Of a stretch of DNA of 64,000 bases, positions 1 to 13,051 are shown in pieces. How positions within the stretch are numbered: position 1 is the stretch's first letter; each line of letters starts with the position of its first letter. Source of the stretch: Medicago truncatula (taxonomy: Eukaryota > Streptophyta > Magnoliopsida > Fabales > Fabaceae); NCBI RefSeq assembly GCF_003473485.1, contig NC_053043.1, positions 38,106,576-38,170,575 on the forward strand, written 5' to 3'. The notes below the pieces were generated by a model, which was given only the letters and a program-made list of their open reading frames with translations, was not told the DNA's origin and made no database searches. The translations under genes and the position numbers were made by a program.

Positions 1-164
1 CATTCGTAGACGGTAGGTACAAGTTGTACTGTGTTTGATTGTACGGTTGTCACCATAACTGTAGCATATATTGCTTCTCGATATGAAAACAACAAGCTAA
101 TACTACTAGCTTCCGGAAAAAACACATAGTTGATGCCTTTTTATCGCAGAATCAAACAAATACT

Positions 165-303
165 TATAGCTTGTTTGGATATGCGTTTTACGCCTAATTA
201 TCACGTCTCAAGGCAATTTTGACGTGAAAAAAAAGAAGCTATAAAATATAGCATCACACCAAAAGTGGGTTTGCAGGCTTCCCATCGCTTCAACAAACAC
301 ACT
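165..303. repeat. MITE-like dispersed repeat
   Basis: The two ends are roughly inverted: GCTTGTTTGGATATGCG on the left, and on the right a sequence whose reverse complement reads GTGTTTGTTGAAGCG. The inside is AT-rich with no coding potential. Short elements that begin with a GTTTGGAT-type end are common in legume intergenic DNA. No clean target duplication was found, so family and limits are uncertain. Confidence 0.35.
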
Positions 304-310
304 TAGTATA

Positions 311-1189
311 TGATAATAATGTTGTAGTTTTCTTTTTAACATGTTATAGACACGAGTTTTAACCGTGATTGATTTTTGTTAGAGAACTTGCTATGCACAC
401 AATTCTTTTTCTATAAACAAAAGTTAGAGGTTTATTTATTGTTTAAGAAGTTTGAATCTCAAACCATTTAGATAAATATATTGTTGGTTGATGATGTCGT
501 AGCTAGACAATATTAATAAATCTTATTTATCCATTTTTTTCATCAATTTTAGACATTGACGAATTATTATAGCTGAAGCATATACCATATACATAAACCC
601 AAATTTTGCTATGAATTGTGGCAACTTTTGTAACAAAAAACAAAAGTTTATCAAATAATTAATGTGTATTTAAACCGATAAAAAATATAATAATATCAAA
701 ATAGGCTTAATAATGCGTACAAAAATAAAAACTTTATAATTTTTTTGTTAATCTTTTTTAGGAAAAAATAGTAGTATCAAAATAATTATTAATTTTCTTT
801 TAACCAACTTGTACTGTTCTATTAATGTTTGGTTTGAGACTTTGACGTGTGATTTTTGTAAGATCTCATTCAATTTACTTCGATGTCAATTTCAATAGAA
901 TACTCATCGAATAATCTCTCATAAATGAACGGTGGGATTGAACTCATTGAATTAGTCGGTTGTTTTCAATAGGAATAGCAAGCTTATTAAGATAAGATAA
1001 TCTTAAGTTAAGTTGGTACTATTCTGTTATTTTGTCCCGTGAGTATCAACGTCAAAAAAAGAATGTTATTAATCAAACTTAAAGCCTCCAAAAACAATAC
1101 AACCCCGACATCAGTGTTGAATGAATATTTGTCTTTAGCAAAAGCAAAGAAACCCAATTTGTGGTGGAAATGAAAAGGGATGCCATGAT

Positions 1190-1190
<1 letters not shown>
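311..1190. other. AT-rich intergenic stretch, nothing recognised
   Basis: No reading frame with family resemblance, no RNA gene and no clear repeat was found here. The stretch has many T and A runs and looks like ordinary plant intergenic sequence. Confidence 0.5.

Positions 1191-1191
<1 letters not shown>

Positions 1192-1250
<59 letters not shown>
1192..1250. repeat. (TA)n microsatellite, about 59 bp
   Basis: An uninterrupted run of TA dinucleotides. A frame read through it gives an alternating Tyr-Ile peptide that is an artefact of the repeat. Confidence 0.97.
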
Positions 1251-1255
<5 letters not shown>

Positions 1256-1762
1256 GTTCATTTAATCTATCTATTTTCAAATTGCTTCAAAGATCTTTTT
1301 CTTCCATTTTTCAAACTCAATTTGGTATTCGTATATGTGTAAAAAGGATCAAAGATTTCAACATGTTGCATTAAAACACGTGTTCATGACATTAAAACTA
1401 GTCCAAATTGGAGAAGCTAATTGTTTTTTGGTTGATAAACGAATTGAGAAGCATCTCTCAAAACTCACAATTGTGAGGTTCTATTTATTCGAACTTTTAT
1501 GAAAGTGATATTGTCAGCTGAGTTAGATCTTATAATTGAAAAATCAAACTTCACCACCATGTTTGGGAAAGCTTTTTAACACTACATAGTTGAAAGTTTG
1601 ACTACGATTACACTCCACTACCGACTGCCAAAGAAAGAGTGTATTGGTTGACAATAAATAGTTCATGATGCAATTCGCAATGAAAAGCCTCACGATAAAT
1701 AGCGCAACTAAGAGTGAATTTTTATTTCAAAATGGCCTTGATTAGTTTTTTTAGGTGAAATA

Positions 1763-1850
1763 TATTTTTTTGGTGGTGTCTGAGATTCAAACCCTAGACC
1801 TTGCATATATTATGCATTTTCCTTACCAATTGAGTTAAGCTCACGGAGAC
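1763..1850 (-). mobile_element. tRNA-derived SINE with perfect 12-bp target duplication
   Basis: Read on the minus strand, the 88-bp body has a box A-like motif (TTAACTCAATTGG) followed by a box B-like motif (GGTTTGAATCTC), the internal RNA polymerase III promoter layout of tRNA-derived SINEs. It ends in a short A-rich tail, seen as a T run on the plus strand. The identical 12-mer TTAGGTGAAATA flanks it at 1751-1762 and 1851-1862, which is a target-site duplication. It is too short and too diverged in the stem regions to be a functional tRNA gene. Confidence 0.85.
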
Positions 1851-1862
1851 TTAGGTGAAATA

Positions 1863-3190
1863 GGTTAGTTAAACGGTGTATATAAATCCAATTAATTTTC
1901 CTAAAAAAAAATTCAAATAATTAGAAAGAAAACAAACCCATCATGTATTAATCATAGTGAACCAAATTTTAACCCATTTATACCATTTGATAATCGGTTT
2001 CAGTTGTCAACAAAAGGGTCCAGGTAAAAGAAAAACCAATTTTAATGTGTTTCAATGACATTAAACAGGTGGATTTATACAATTTTCGATAATAAACACA
2101 CAATTTCGATACTATTTATTTTCCCCCTTTTCAATAGGTTCCCTCGAAAATAATCAATCTTATTTGAAATTTGTTGAAAAATTTGAAAAATTACTCCCTA
2201 TATCAATTATTATAATCACATTTGACTTTTTTCACTTGTATTAAGAGGTGTGGTTAATAAATTTAATGTGTCTATTTTGTATATATTGATATTTCAAAGA
2301 TATCCTTTTTATTTTTTATATTTTAAGATAACTCAGTAGTAGTACCATTAATAAGATGTTTGTTTGAAAAAAGAATATAATAAATAATTGCGTATAACAA
2401 ATTCATGAAGCTTTTTTTTATTTTAGGGAAAACTCATGAAGCTTATATTTAGGGATTAAAAACTCTTCAAAGGGGTTTGTAACTTAGAAGGGAGCGAGTA
2501 TACTTTATAGTTTAACCCAATGTTCATTGGTAAGAATTATACTCTATTTCGTTATGAGTGTCATTATTGCCGAAAAAGAACCCCAAAAATAAACAATCGT
2601 TATAATTTAAAAGTGATTCGAGACATTAGTTAATATTTCTTATTTTATTTTTAATTATACCATAGAGTTAATCAATCTAAAATCGATTTATTTTTTTTAC
2701 ATTCACAATAATTGGAAATGATTTCTCTTTTTTTTTTGGTAAAAACAAAACGATATTAATGCATTCAAATCGATCTAACACATAAGATACAATAATATGA
2801 TCAACATCACTAAAAATATGAAGAATTAATTTGCGAACAAACTCACAATATCCAAGTTAATAATATGACAAAATCTAAATTAACAGAATATTCATGTTTT
2901 TGGATCTGTAATGTTGACGTTGAAATCATTGATTGAATCTATGATGGATTGAAGTAGATAATTCAATATGAAACAAACAAACATCGCGGCAAGACGCTAA
3001 ATAAAACATCGGCGCACAAGATAACGAACAACACCGCACTGTGACGATGAAATAATGGGAAAAGAAAAGAAAACAAAAAACTTGATAAGTGTGGAAATCA
3101 CTTATTTAAATATAAAAAATGGGAAAAAAAAGATGCAAATGAATTCTAAGCCAAAAAGTAACCTAAACCCGCCCCTCCTAAGAGAAATGG
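1863..3190. other. AT-rich intergenic stretch, nothing recognised
   Basis: No gene or clear mobile element was recognised. Short open frames near 3055 are low-complexity lysine/asparagine-rich translations of A-rich DNA. Confidence 0.5.
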
Positions 3191-3365
3191 AACTTAGGAT
3201 CCGTTTGGTTCGAGAATTAGGAGGGGAGGGGAGGGGAGGGATTTTAACGGATGGGATGGGAGGAGAGATATTTTAATTAAAAACGTGATTGGTTCGCGAG
3301 GGGAGGGGGAGGGATTTTAAAATTATTTTACTGTTTTACCCTTAAACTTAATTAAATATAAGAAA

Positions 3366-3595
3366 GGGGAATTAGTCACTTTAGTCCCTGAATGGGAAAT
3401 GAGTAGTCACTTTAGTCCCTGAATGCAGAGAAATTGCAAAACAGTCCCTGAATGTAGACTCTGTTTGTCAATCTCAGGAACTAAAGTGACTAACGAAGTC
3501 TACATTCAGGGACTAAATTGACTAACAGAGTCTACATTCAGGGACTATTTTTCAATTTATCTGCATTCAGGGACTAAAGTGACTAATCTCCCTAA
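3366..3595. repeat. Foldback/MITE-like inverted repeat
   Basis: The left arm carries ATTAGTCACTTTAGTCCCTG and the right arm carries its near-perfect reverse complement. Further copies of the TCCCTGAATG / CATTCAGGGA motif lie inside in both orientations, so the whole 230 bp could fold into a long hairpin. Short inverted elements built on 'AGTCCCT' motifs are abundant in legumes. It lies about 540 bp upstream of the predicted PEPC TATA box. A purine-rich GGGAGGGG-type tract at 3218-3320 lies beside it. Confidence 0.75.
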
Positions 3596-4130
3596 AAGAA
3601 ACTACTAGATTTTACGATTTCAGAGACCGACGAAATTTAGGATATCCTTTAGAGAGAAGTTGAAGTTTCTCTCACAATGAGAGGGATATCCTAATTTTTT
3701 TTTTTGTTACAAAGGGATATCCTAAATTTAAATTGGTAGGAAATGAATTCTCTTAAGAAATAAGTCATTTTTTTTAAATGGAAAAATAATAGTAAATTCG
3801 ATAATACCAATTCAATAAAATTATATTCACTTTTTTATTTTTATTTTAGGGGAATTCACTTTTTTATATAAAAAATTTCCTTAATTTAAATCAAATAATC
3901 AAATGTGACATTTTCTTTCAAAAAATAAAAAATAAAATATTACATTTTTACATAAATTAAGTGAACTAGGACCAAAAATTAATAAAATAATTGAACCTTC
4001 TTCTAAGTCTATCCCTAAACTATACAAGGAATATTGAAAATGAAAAGCATATTCCAATATATGCTACAAAAATAGAATAAAAAGTTATTAGTTTATAACT
4101 TTATGTACGTAACAAATGTCTCTAATTTTC

Positions 4131-4138
4131 TATAAAAA
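4131..4138 (+). promoter_or_regulatory. Predicted TATA box of the PEPC gene
   Basis: TATAAAAA lies about 100 bp upstream of a pyrimidine-rich leader. The leader appears to be interrupted by a 5'UTR intron (donor after 4246, acceptor AG at 4650-4651), with the ATG at 4675 in the following exon. The spacing suits a plant RNA polymerase II core promoter. Confidence 0.6.
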
Positions 4139-4674
4139 GACACCCCACTTCACTACTTGAGATCACAAACACTGTCCTTCTGATCCATTTTTCCATTCCT
4201 TGTCATCATCTTCTTCTTCGTATCTAACTGTCTGGCACACAACACGGTACTAATAACTTTTTTATCATTCATCATATGTCATGCAACAAATCCCATGTTT
4301 TTTTTTTTGTTACATACATGTTTCATAACATAACATGTTTTCCTAGGATAATAAAAATCCTATGTTATTGTACTTTTTTTCTTATTTGTTTTTTTATGAA
4401 AATATATATGTTGTACATGTAACACTAGTACTAGTATGTTTATGTACACGTGTCATCCATTGATGATATTCAACATGTCAAATCTCTTTCATAATTTTCG
4501 GGATTTGATTATAATTTAAGGATGTTGTTGTTTTGATTCGCCCCTTGATTTTGTTTTGTGTTCATGGTTTTCCATTGTTTAAATTAACTTTTTTGATGAG
4601 TTTTTTGTGTTATGTTTTCATGAAGGGTTATTGAATTTTGTGTTTTTATAGGTGAGAGAGAGTGAATTGCTACA

Positions 4675-7600
4675 ATGGCAAACAAGATGGAAAAAATGGC
4701 ATCAATTGATGCACAGCTTAGGCAATTGGTTCCTGCAAAAGTGAGTGAAGATGATAAACTTATTGAGTATGATGCTTTGTTGTTGGATCGGTTTCTTGAT
4801 ATTCTTCAGGATTTACATGGAGAGGATCTGAAGGATTCTGTGAGTTTTCTTCTTCTTTTTTGGTTCTTTAATTTGAATTATTTGGAAAAAAATTCTGAGA
4901 TTTGATTTTGATTATTCACTGTTTGGTTCTAAAAGTCAATATGGTTGGTTGGTGAGAAAAAAGATTGGAAATTTGATTTTTTTTGACAGATTTTGGATAT
5001 TAGGTCAATTCTATAGATTTGTAATGTTTTAAGGAAACATTTCTTTTTATATGTTTGACTTGTAACAGGAAAAAAGACCTTTATAGAGGGGAAATTCTCA
5101 TTGATCCAGTGTTTAGTATTTTATTTTTATTTAAATTTTAAATATTTCGAATATACGTTTAATTAGGTTATCGGTAAAGATATGAAACATGAACTATTAG
5201 GCCTTTGTGACTGTAGATTTAGTGAAATAATCCGATTTTCTGTTCAGATATTTTTATAATTTGCTTTGATCTGTGTTGCCGAATAGCGGCTATAAGTTCG
5301 ACAAATTGTTATTGTCCTGTGATACACGATTCAGTACAAAGTGTTGTCAAATGCCAGCAATAGCGGCACTAGTTCTGTAAAATTTGAACCAACAATTATT
5401 TTCCGTTATTCGCAATTTGCAACACTGGGTTTGATGCTCTTTGACATAATGAGACGGAACTTTTTTTCTTCACAGTATGATTGAAAGGCTAAAATGCTGT
5501 TGTGCAGGTTCAAGAAGTGTATGAACTTTCTGCTGAATATGAAAGAAAGCATGATCCTAAGAAACTTGAAGAGCTTGGAAATTTGATCACAAGTTTCGAT
5601 GCAGGTGACTCAATTGTTGTTGCCAAGTCCTTTTCACACATGCTTAACTTGGCCAACTTAGCTGAAGAGGTTCAGATTGCGCACCGCCGAAGGAACAAGT
5701 TGAAGAAGGGAGATTTTAGGGATGAGAGTAATGCAACCACTGAATCCGACATTGAGGAAACTCTCAAGAAACTCGTGTTTGACATGAAGAAATCTCCTCA
5801 GGAAGTTTTTGATGCATTGAAGAACCAGACCGTTGATCTTGTTCTTACTGCTCATCCTACTCAGTCGGTTCGTCGATCTTTGCTTCAAAAGCACGGAAGG
5901 TTTGTTTCATAATGTAGTATTTTTCTTTTAAAATGAAGTTTTGAACAGAATGTATAAGAAAATTGAACTTTTTTTGTTCTTTTCACAGGGTAAGGAACTG
6001 TTTATCTCAATTGTACGCTAAAGACATCACTCCTGATGATAAGCAGGAGCTTGATGAAGCTCTCCAGAGGGAGGTGAGCATCAAATCCTTTTTTGATTTT
6101 GTTTGATTTTTCACCGAATTGAAATGATGTTACATATTAAGATTTTTCGCCAAATTGAAATGATTTTCTTGTGTTACTTTTTGTTATTTTGTAGATTCAA
6201 GCTGCATTCCGTACTGATGAAATCAAGAGGACTCCACCAACTCCACAAGATGAGATGAGGGCTGGCATGAGTTACTTCCATGAAACAATTTGGAAGGGTG
6301 TCCCTAAATTTCTTCGCCGTGTTGATACAGCATTGAAGAACATAGGGATTAACGAACGTGTTCCATATAATGCTCCTCTTATCCAATTTTCATCTTGGAT
6401 GGGTGGTGATCGTGACGGTATGATTTTTATCTGTTATATCCATATATGTATGCCTGTATATACGTACGCATATCCAATGTGATTTAAAAAATGAGATAAT
6501 ATATGATGCAGGTAATCCAAGAGTGACTCCTGAAGTGACAAGGGATGTTTGCTTGTTAGCTAGAATGATGGCTGCTAATTTGTATTATTCACAGATAGAA
6601 GATCTTATGTTTGAAGTAATTCACATTTCTCCCCTTTTCTCCTTTTGAAATTAACATTTTGATTAGTTTATTTTTTTAGTACCATTTAACTGATTTCTTT
6701 TCTTGTTTCTTTAGCTTTCTATGTGGCGTTGCAATGATGAGCTACGTGTTCGCGCAGAAGAACTTCACAGGAATTCCAAGAAAGATGAAGTTGCAAAACA
6801 CTATATAGGTGATAATCTTAAATGTTTTTTTTGTTGAAAGGGTGACAATCTTAAATGCTAGTTATGTATATTTGTGTTGATATGTTGATTAGTTCATTTT
6901 TTTGATAATCTTGATTTTCTTCCATGATGTAGAGTTCTGGAAAAAAATTCCTTTGAATGAACCATACCGTGTTGTACTCGGTGAAGTAAGGGACAAGCTC
7001 TATCGTACTCGTGAGCGTTCTCGTTATCTCCTAGCTCATGGCTATTCTGAAATTCCTGAAGAAGCCACATTCACCAATGTTGATGAGGTATATATCTCTT
7101 TGTTTTACTATATACAGTACTTTTTATGGAATAAAAACATTTAGTTATATACTGACAATGCTATTTTTTGATTGAATGAATTTATCTTTGTTCGAAAGAT
7201 ACTAACTAGAGTTAATTTGTGTAGTTTCTGGAACCTCTTGAACTCTGCTACAGATCACTCTGTGCTTGTGGTGATCGTGCAATTGCCGATGGAAGCCTTC
7301 TTGATTTCTTGAGGCAAGTTTCCACTTTCGGACTGTCACTTGTAAGGCTTGATATAAGGCAAGAGTCTGATCGTCACACTGACGTGATGGATGCCATTAC
7401 CAAACATTTGGAAATTGGATCCTACCAAGAATGGTCTGAAGAAAAAAGACAGGAATGGCTTTTGTCTGAGTTGATTGGCAAAAGGCCACTTTTTGGACCT
7501 GACCTACCCCAAACCGATGAAATTAGAGATGTTTTAGACACGTTCCGTGTCATAGCAGAACTTCCATCTGACAACTTTGGAGCTTACATCATTTCGATGG

Positions 7601-9486
7601 CAACTGCACCTTCTGATGTGCTGGCAGTTGAACTTCTTCAACGTGAATGCAAAGTCAGGAATCCATTAAGAGTCGTTCCGTTGTTTGAGAAGCTTGACGA
7701 TCTTGAGTCTGCTCCTGCTGCATTGGCTCGGTTGTTCTCCATAGACTGGTACATAAACCGGATCGATGGGAAGCAAGAAGTTATGATTGGATATTCTGAT
7801 TCAGGAAAAGATGCTGGAAGGTTTTCTGCAGCATGGCAGCTATATAAGGCTCAGGAGGACCTCATCAAAGTTGCGCAGAAATTCGGTGTTAAGCTAACCA
7901 TGTTCCATGGTCGTGGTGGAACTGTTGGAAGAGGAGGTGGACCTACTCATCTTGCCATCTTGTCTCAACCACCGGAAACAATTCACGGATCTCTTCGTGT
8001 GACAGTTCAAGGTGAAGTTATTGAACAGTCGTTCGGTGAGGAACACTTGTGCTTTAGGACACTGCAACGTTTCACTGCTGCTACTCTAGAACACGGAATG
8101 CGTCCCCCAAGCTCTCCAAAACCAGAATGGCGCGCCTTGATGGATCAGATGGCTGTCATTGCTACTGAGGAATACCGTTCAATTGTGTTCAAGGAACCAC
8201 GTTTTGTTGAGTATTTCCGTCTGGTAAGACATCAAAAATCATTAAATTTTACTTCATTGTTAAGTAAAGTGACATTCAAATTAGGGTCAAAAAAACAGAT
8301 TTGACCCTAATTTGAATGTCATTTTATGCAGGTCTAAACTCAAAAGTTTGAATTTTATGCAACGACTACAAACATATTTAACCTTTTAGGTTATAACAAT
8401 TTTTGTCAACTTTGTGTCATGTAGGCTACACCAGAGATGGAGTATGGTAGGATGAACATTGGAAGTCGACCGGCAAAGAGAAGGCCTAGTGGAGGCATTG
8501 AAACACTGCGTGCGATACCATGGATCTTTGCCTGGACACAGACAAGGTTTCATCTTCCAGTATGGCTGGGCTTTGGAGCAGCATTTAGACAAGTTGTTCA
8601 GAAGGATGTTAAGAATCTCCATATGCTGCAAGAGATGTACAATCAATGGCCTTTCTTTAGGGTTACAATTGATTTAGTTGAAATGGTGTTTGCCAAGGGA
8701 GACCCTGGTATTGCCGCATTGAATGATAGGCTCCTAGTTTCAAAGGATCTGTGGCCATTTGGGGAACAGTTGCGAAGCAAATATGAAGAAACTAAGAAAC
8801 TCCTACTTCAGGTAATGATCCTTTTACTATATTAGTTTTGGACCAATTTTTAGTGGTTAAGAGCTTATTTGGATCACTTATTTGAACTTATCTATTTGCA
8901 TAATCATTAGACTGTTTGGGAGATCTTATGGAAATAGCTTATGGCATGCCTGTAAGCTATTTTCAGCTTATTTCCGTAAGTTCTCCATAATAACTTATGA
9001 AAACACTTTGACTTTATTTTATCTTTTGTTATAGAAATAGCTTATATATAAGCATTTAGTATATGATAACTGTTTATGCTATAAGCACTTAAGTAAGTTG
9101 TTTATCCAAATAGAGTCTAAGTCTTCGTTAGATATTGCGCTTTCATCATCTAAGAACTAGACTGATTTTGTATTCTTCTGTATCGGTAGGTGGCTGCACA
9201 CAAGGAAGTTCTTGAAGGTGATCCCTACTTGAAGCAAAGACTCAGACTCCGTGATTCCTACATTACAACCCTTAATGTTTTCCAAGCCTACACATTGAAA
9301 CGGATCCGCGATCCAAACTACAAGGTGGAGGTGCGCCCCCCAATCTCGAAAGAGTCTGCTGAAACAAGTAAACCAGCTGATGAACTTGTAACATTGAATC
9401 CAACAAGTGAATATGCTCCTGGTTTGGAAGACACACTCATTCTTACCATGAAGGGTATTGCTGCTGGCATGCAGAACACTGGTTAA
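4675..9486 (+). CDS. PPC: Phosphoenolpyruvate carboxylase, plant type
   Basis: Catalyses PEP + bicarbonate to oxaloacetate + phosphate in the cytosol, feeding the TCA cycle, pH balance and, in legumes, nodule carbon supply. Exons by splice reading: 4675-4839, 5508-5899, 5989-6073, 6195-6417, 6512-6615, 6715-6808, 6933-7087, 7225-8223, 8425-8811, 9190-9486. All introns are GT-AG and the frame is kept throughout, giving 966 aa, the usual plant length. The N-terminus has [12 protein letters not shown] with Ser10, the regulatory phosphorylation site type of plant PEPCs. The catalytic His motif TAHPTQS is at about 169-175, [11 protein letters not shown] at 595-605, the glycine-rich loop [14 protein letters not shown] at 633-646, and the C-terminal QNTG at 963-966. 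The QNTG end and the N-terminal serine exclude the bacterial-type plant PEPC. Intron 9 carries a MITE. No break is seen, so the gene looks functional; isoform assignment needs a tree. Confidence 0.97.
8868..9117. repeat. MITE-like repeat in PEPC intron 9
   Basis: Imperfect inverted ends share TATTTGGAT: plus strand near 8872, reverse complement near 9105. The interior has repeated AGCTTAT / ATAAGC motifs. A clearly related copy occurs at about 17352-17570 in an intron of the mannosyltransferase gene. The type resembles non-autonomous hAT-like MITEs of legumes, but no target duplication was established. Confidence 0.6.
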
Positions 9487-10540
9487 ATTTTGGTTACATA
9501 TTTTTCACTTGTATCTGTTTCTTTATGTTAAAGTGTGTACTAAGATTTCATAAATACTAGATGAATCTAGTTGCAAACATGCACTTCAAGTGAGTGCTTT
9601 TTTTCTTTTACTTTTTCTTTTCATAAGAATTTCACATCAGGTTTTGTTGGTGTGTTTCCTTACTTTGCTGCCACACAAATGAGTTATGCAATTGATGTTA
9701 TGTTTCAAGGCATAAATTTTGTTGAGTGCTACTATACCCTTTCTTGTTCAGTTTAATATGAGACAGAAAAACATAGAAAATAGGAACAATTATGATAAGA
9801 CTATTAGAAGGAACTTGAAATTATTGAAATCTGTTAAGATATCAGAACTTGAAAATGATATATACATATTTGATTATGATATACAGAAGCAGACATTTTA
9901 AAAACTTGTGAATTATGATATAATTGGTCTCTTATAAATCCAAAATCATAATGGTGGTGTTGGAACACTTCTTTTTTTTGACACAATGTACTTATGTCGT
10001 AGGTATGATTGATCATTTATGATTGGTCACACCAATATCACTTTTGTATTATTTCTTTTTTAAGTGGATGTGGAGTCATAGGTTTCTTTTGAAAAATGTA
10101 GAGGTCCCAACTTCTTGCCACGTGTAAAAGAATGAGATTGACATAAAAATACAAAAATCAACACTCAATCATGTATGTATTTCTTTTGGATTTGGAAAAG
10201 CAAAAGATACTCTGAATTAAAAATTAGATTCAAGCAAAGATGTGCAAGAATGGAACAGAGCAAGATTAGGATACAAGTAAAGTTTGACAATCCTATCCAA
10301 AAGCGTTTTGATGAAATAAGGCGGGTCTCTTTTAGCTTAATCAATGTTTTGTGTTTAAATTCAACATTGAACATGAAAAATTATTAAAACTTAAAGGAAG
10401 AGCTAGTCGTTCATTTAGGTCCCACAAGACTCGATGGATAGTCATTGTAGTTATGCATGGAGGATATCTGATTTCCGCCAAAAAAATGTTTGGCAATCTT
10501 AAATCAAAGCCGCAAAAGCACAAAGAAAAACCTCAAAACC
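9487..10540. other. PEPC 3' flank and intergenic DNA
   Basis: Includes the 3'UTR region after the PEPC stop. Short open frames between 9570 and 10600 show no family resemblance. A stretch at about 10390-10500 resembles sequence at about 24420-24490, so it is probably dispersed repeat. Confidence 0.5.
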
Positions 10541-10541
10541 A

Positions 10542-10735
10542 GTGGTGGAGCCCTTCATGGGCTAGGGTGGGCCACAACCCACCCGAAAAAATAAAAAAAA
10601 TTTAACGATCATAGGTATACTTTACGAGATTTTATACAATTTTGTGTCAGTTTTAGGTTTCGGTTGATCTAAATTCCCACAAAGTGGTGTAGTGGTGTGA
10701 CCCACCCGAAAAATTTAAATAATTCAATTATAGAT
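10542..10735. repeat. Dispersed repeat with 'GTGG(T/C)GGAGCC' and 'CCACCCGAAAAA' motifs
   Basis: The start GTGGTGGAGCCC resembles the left end of the hAT-like element at 36797 (GTGGCGGAGCC). The motif CCCACCCGAAAAA is present twice, at about 10575 and 10690. No target duplication was found, so this may be a fragment. Confidence 0.35.
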
Positions 10736-10825
10736 CTATTTTGTGAGTCTTTAAATAATTTTTCAACAATTATAGTTTTCTGTGGTTTCAAAAGGGGCAT
10801 ACATGATTTTTGTGATGCTTATACC

Positions 10826-11280
10826 CTACTATTATCAATGTTGATGGCAGCTGTCTTGTTAATCCCATTATAGAGGGCTATGGAGACTTACTGAACAATC
10901 CTTATGAGACATTAATTTTAGGTTTCTCAGACTACTGTGCAGGAGCCACAACATCCTTTTTGATGGGTTGCATGACATTCATCAAGGGTTTTTGTTGGCT
11001 AGAGAGATGAACTTTCAAGATATTATTTGCTATTTAGATTCTCTTCACTATGTTAACATTATGAAGAAGTCAACTCTTCAATACCAATAGTATGCCACTT
11101 TAATTCAATACATTAATGATCTTCTCAGTCTTGACTGGATCACATCCATTGGTTATTTCTTAGTAAAGCTTGGAGCTTCTTCCTTCTTGGATCTCATGAT
11201 TCACACCTGTCCTCTTTTAGATTTACCAGGTTTCCTAGCGGCAAACTCTGTGGGAACTTGGTTTTGTAAATTGTAAGTTT
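10826..11280 (+). pseudogene. Decayed LINE RNase H domain
   Basis: Translation gives an RNase H start of the plant LINE type (INVDGSCLVNP, with the first catalytic Asp in the VDGS motif), then a GYGDLLNN-like strand. After several stops comes a C-terminal part ending in a FLVKLGASSFLD-like helix and LPGFL. In plant L1-type retrotransposons this domain sits at the end of ORF2. Multiple stops show it is dead. No reverse transcriptase remains upstream. Confidence 0.7.
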
Positions 11281-11569
11281 CTTTTTGTGTTTTTTCTTCT
11301 TAACCTTGTAACAAAAAAAAAAAGTAAAATATATATATATATTTTTTAAATGACACTCATTGTATAACATAAATATCGTTAATTTGGAAATGTAGATGAA
11401 GTGATAATCATCATCTCATCTTTAGTGGTAAAAAAACCACACCTATCTCTATATAGTTTGATTTCTATATACTATGAAAGTATAACTTTTTAAGAATGCA
11501 TTCAATCAAACCATATTATAGCTTAATTCTTTTGGCTAAATTGAACACCCGGTCTCTTAACTTATTTCG

Positions 11570-12775
11570 TTTTATTTCATTTTTTTTTGGTTCTATAACT
11601 TTTAAAAGTTTTAAATTGGTCACATAATTAAGTCTTCTTCCGTTTACCATCCTGGTCCCTTTCGTTAGTTTTTTTTTTTTTTTTTTAAAAGTTAACTTTA
11701 ACTAGGTGGCATTATACGTGGCAAAATCACTTGATTACATGTCATATGTGTGTCAGCAATATAAAAAGAGATGTATTGGGGAAAATTAGGTTTCTTCATC
11801 CCTTCTTCTCCCATTACCGACCTTCCTTCTTTTCCTTCCCCATTGCTTCTTCTTCTTTTTTCAACCTTCATCTTGCACTAACATGTCAAACCAAACATCA
11901 AAAACCTAGTCACAACAATGGGTTCGCGAACAATCATATGGTATTATCGGATCTAATATGATGTGAGAAGATGATCAAATTCGAATTGTAACTGATACAA
12001 CAAATCTGAATTGTGGGAAGAAATTTGGGGTTGCAGAAATTATAGAAATTCGAGTGACAAAAGCTATAGTTTTTATTATTTTTTATTTTTTTTATAATTT
12101 AGTTGATGTTAATGTTATTGATGTAAGAAAATTGTAGATCGAGAAACTGAAGAAGAAGAATGTGAAGTTGAAGATGGAGTTAGCAAAAACAAGAAAATGG
12201 TTGACGATGACTCTTATTTTTAAATTTGTATTTTTGGGATAATTTTGGTGTTAGGGACAATATTATTTTGCAAAACCACATCCATTTTGAGTGGATTTTA
12301 TTTGACACACATACAAACAGAAATCATCTTTTTATGAAGAAAAAAAACCCTAGAAGTTTCACATCCATGCATACAATACCATAAATCTTATCAATAAAGA
12401 TAAACCATAATTTGAACAAACAAGAACAAAACGTGAAGAAGGTGAAGAAACGATAACACACTTGCGTTAGTTCATTTTCCTTTCTACTTTCGTTCGATCC
12501 GTGGTTTATGTTTCTTTAATCTCCTCCCTTTCTTCCATTGTTTGTTGTTTCGTCTTTTCTTTTTCTCCTTCTCTCTCTATGATTTCCTCTCTATATGTTC
12601 ACATAATTGCAAGAGAAATGACACGTAACAACGCAACCTGAACAAAGTTAACATTTTTCTTTTTTGAAAAACTAACGGAAGAGATCAAGTTGATAAACGA
12701 AAGAAGATGTACGGGATCCATATAAAACTTTTAAGAATTATAAGATCAAAATGAAAAAATAAAATATAATTCAAT
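11570..12775. mobile_element. Element with ~110-bp terminal inverted repeats
   Basis: The left arm (about 11570-11677) and right arm (about 12657-12775) are imperfect reverse complements of each other, sharing CTTTTAAAAGTTTTA-like, TCTTCTTCCGTTTA-like and CGTTAGTTTTT blocks. The interior is non-coding apart from a short pyrimidine-rich frame. Long arms fit a Mutator-like or foldback-type non-autonomous element. The right end lies about 275 bp upstream of the mannosyltransferase ATG, so it may reach into that promoter. Confidence 0.6.
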
Positions 12776-13051
12776 TGTTTTTGTTATAAAAATCTAATAA
12801 TAACTGAACACTTTCTTTTTCAGAAAACAAATAAATCAAATAAACATCTTGACTAAAAAAAATTAAATTAACATAAGAAAAAGAAAAAGTAAAAATGTGA
12901 ACATGCAAAAGCTGCAGAGGAAAGAAAAAGTGAAGAATAATCTATTCACAAAACCACATTGAGCACACTACACTATTCACAAAACCACAAAGAAGAAGAA
13001 GAACAAAACTCTTCAATTTCAAATTCCCATTTCCACATTTCATTTCAATAG

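Noticed and set aside
1008..1280. Tyr-Ile repeat reading frames
   Set aside because: They are translations of the (TA)n microsatellite, not proteins; the same applies to the frame at 63563-63775.
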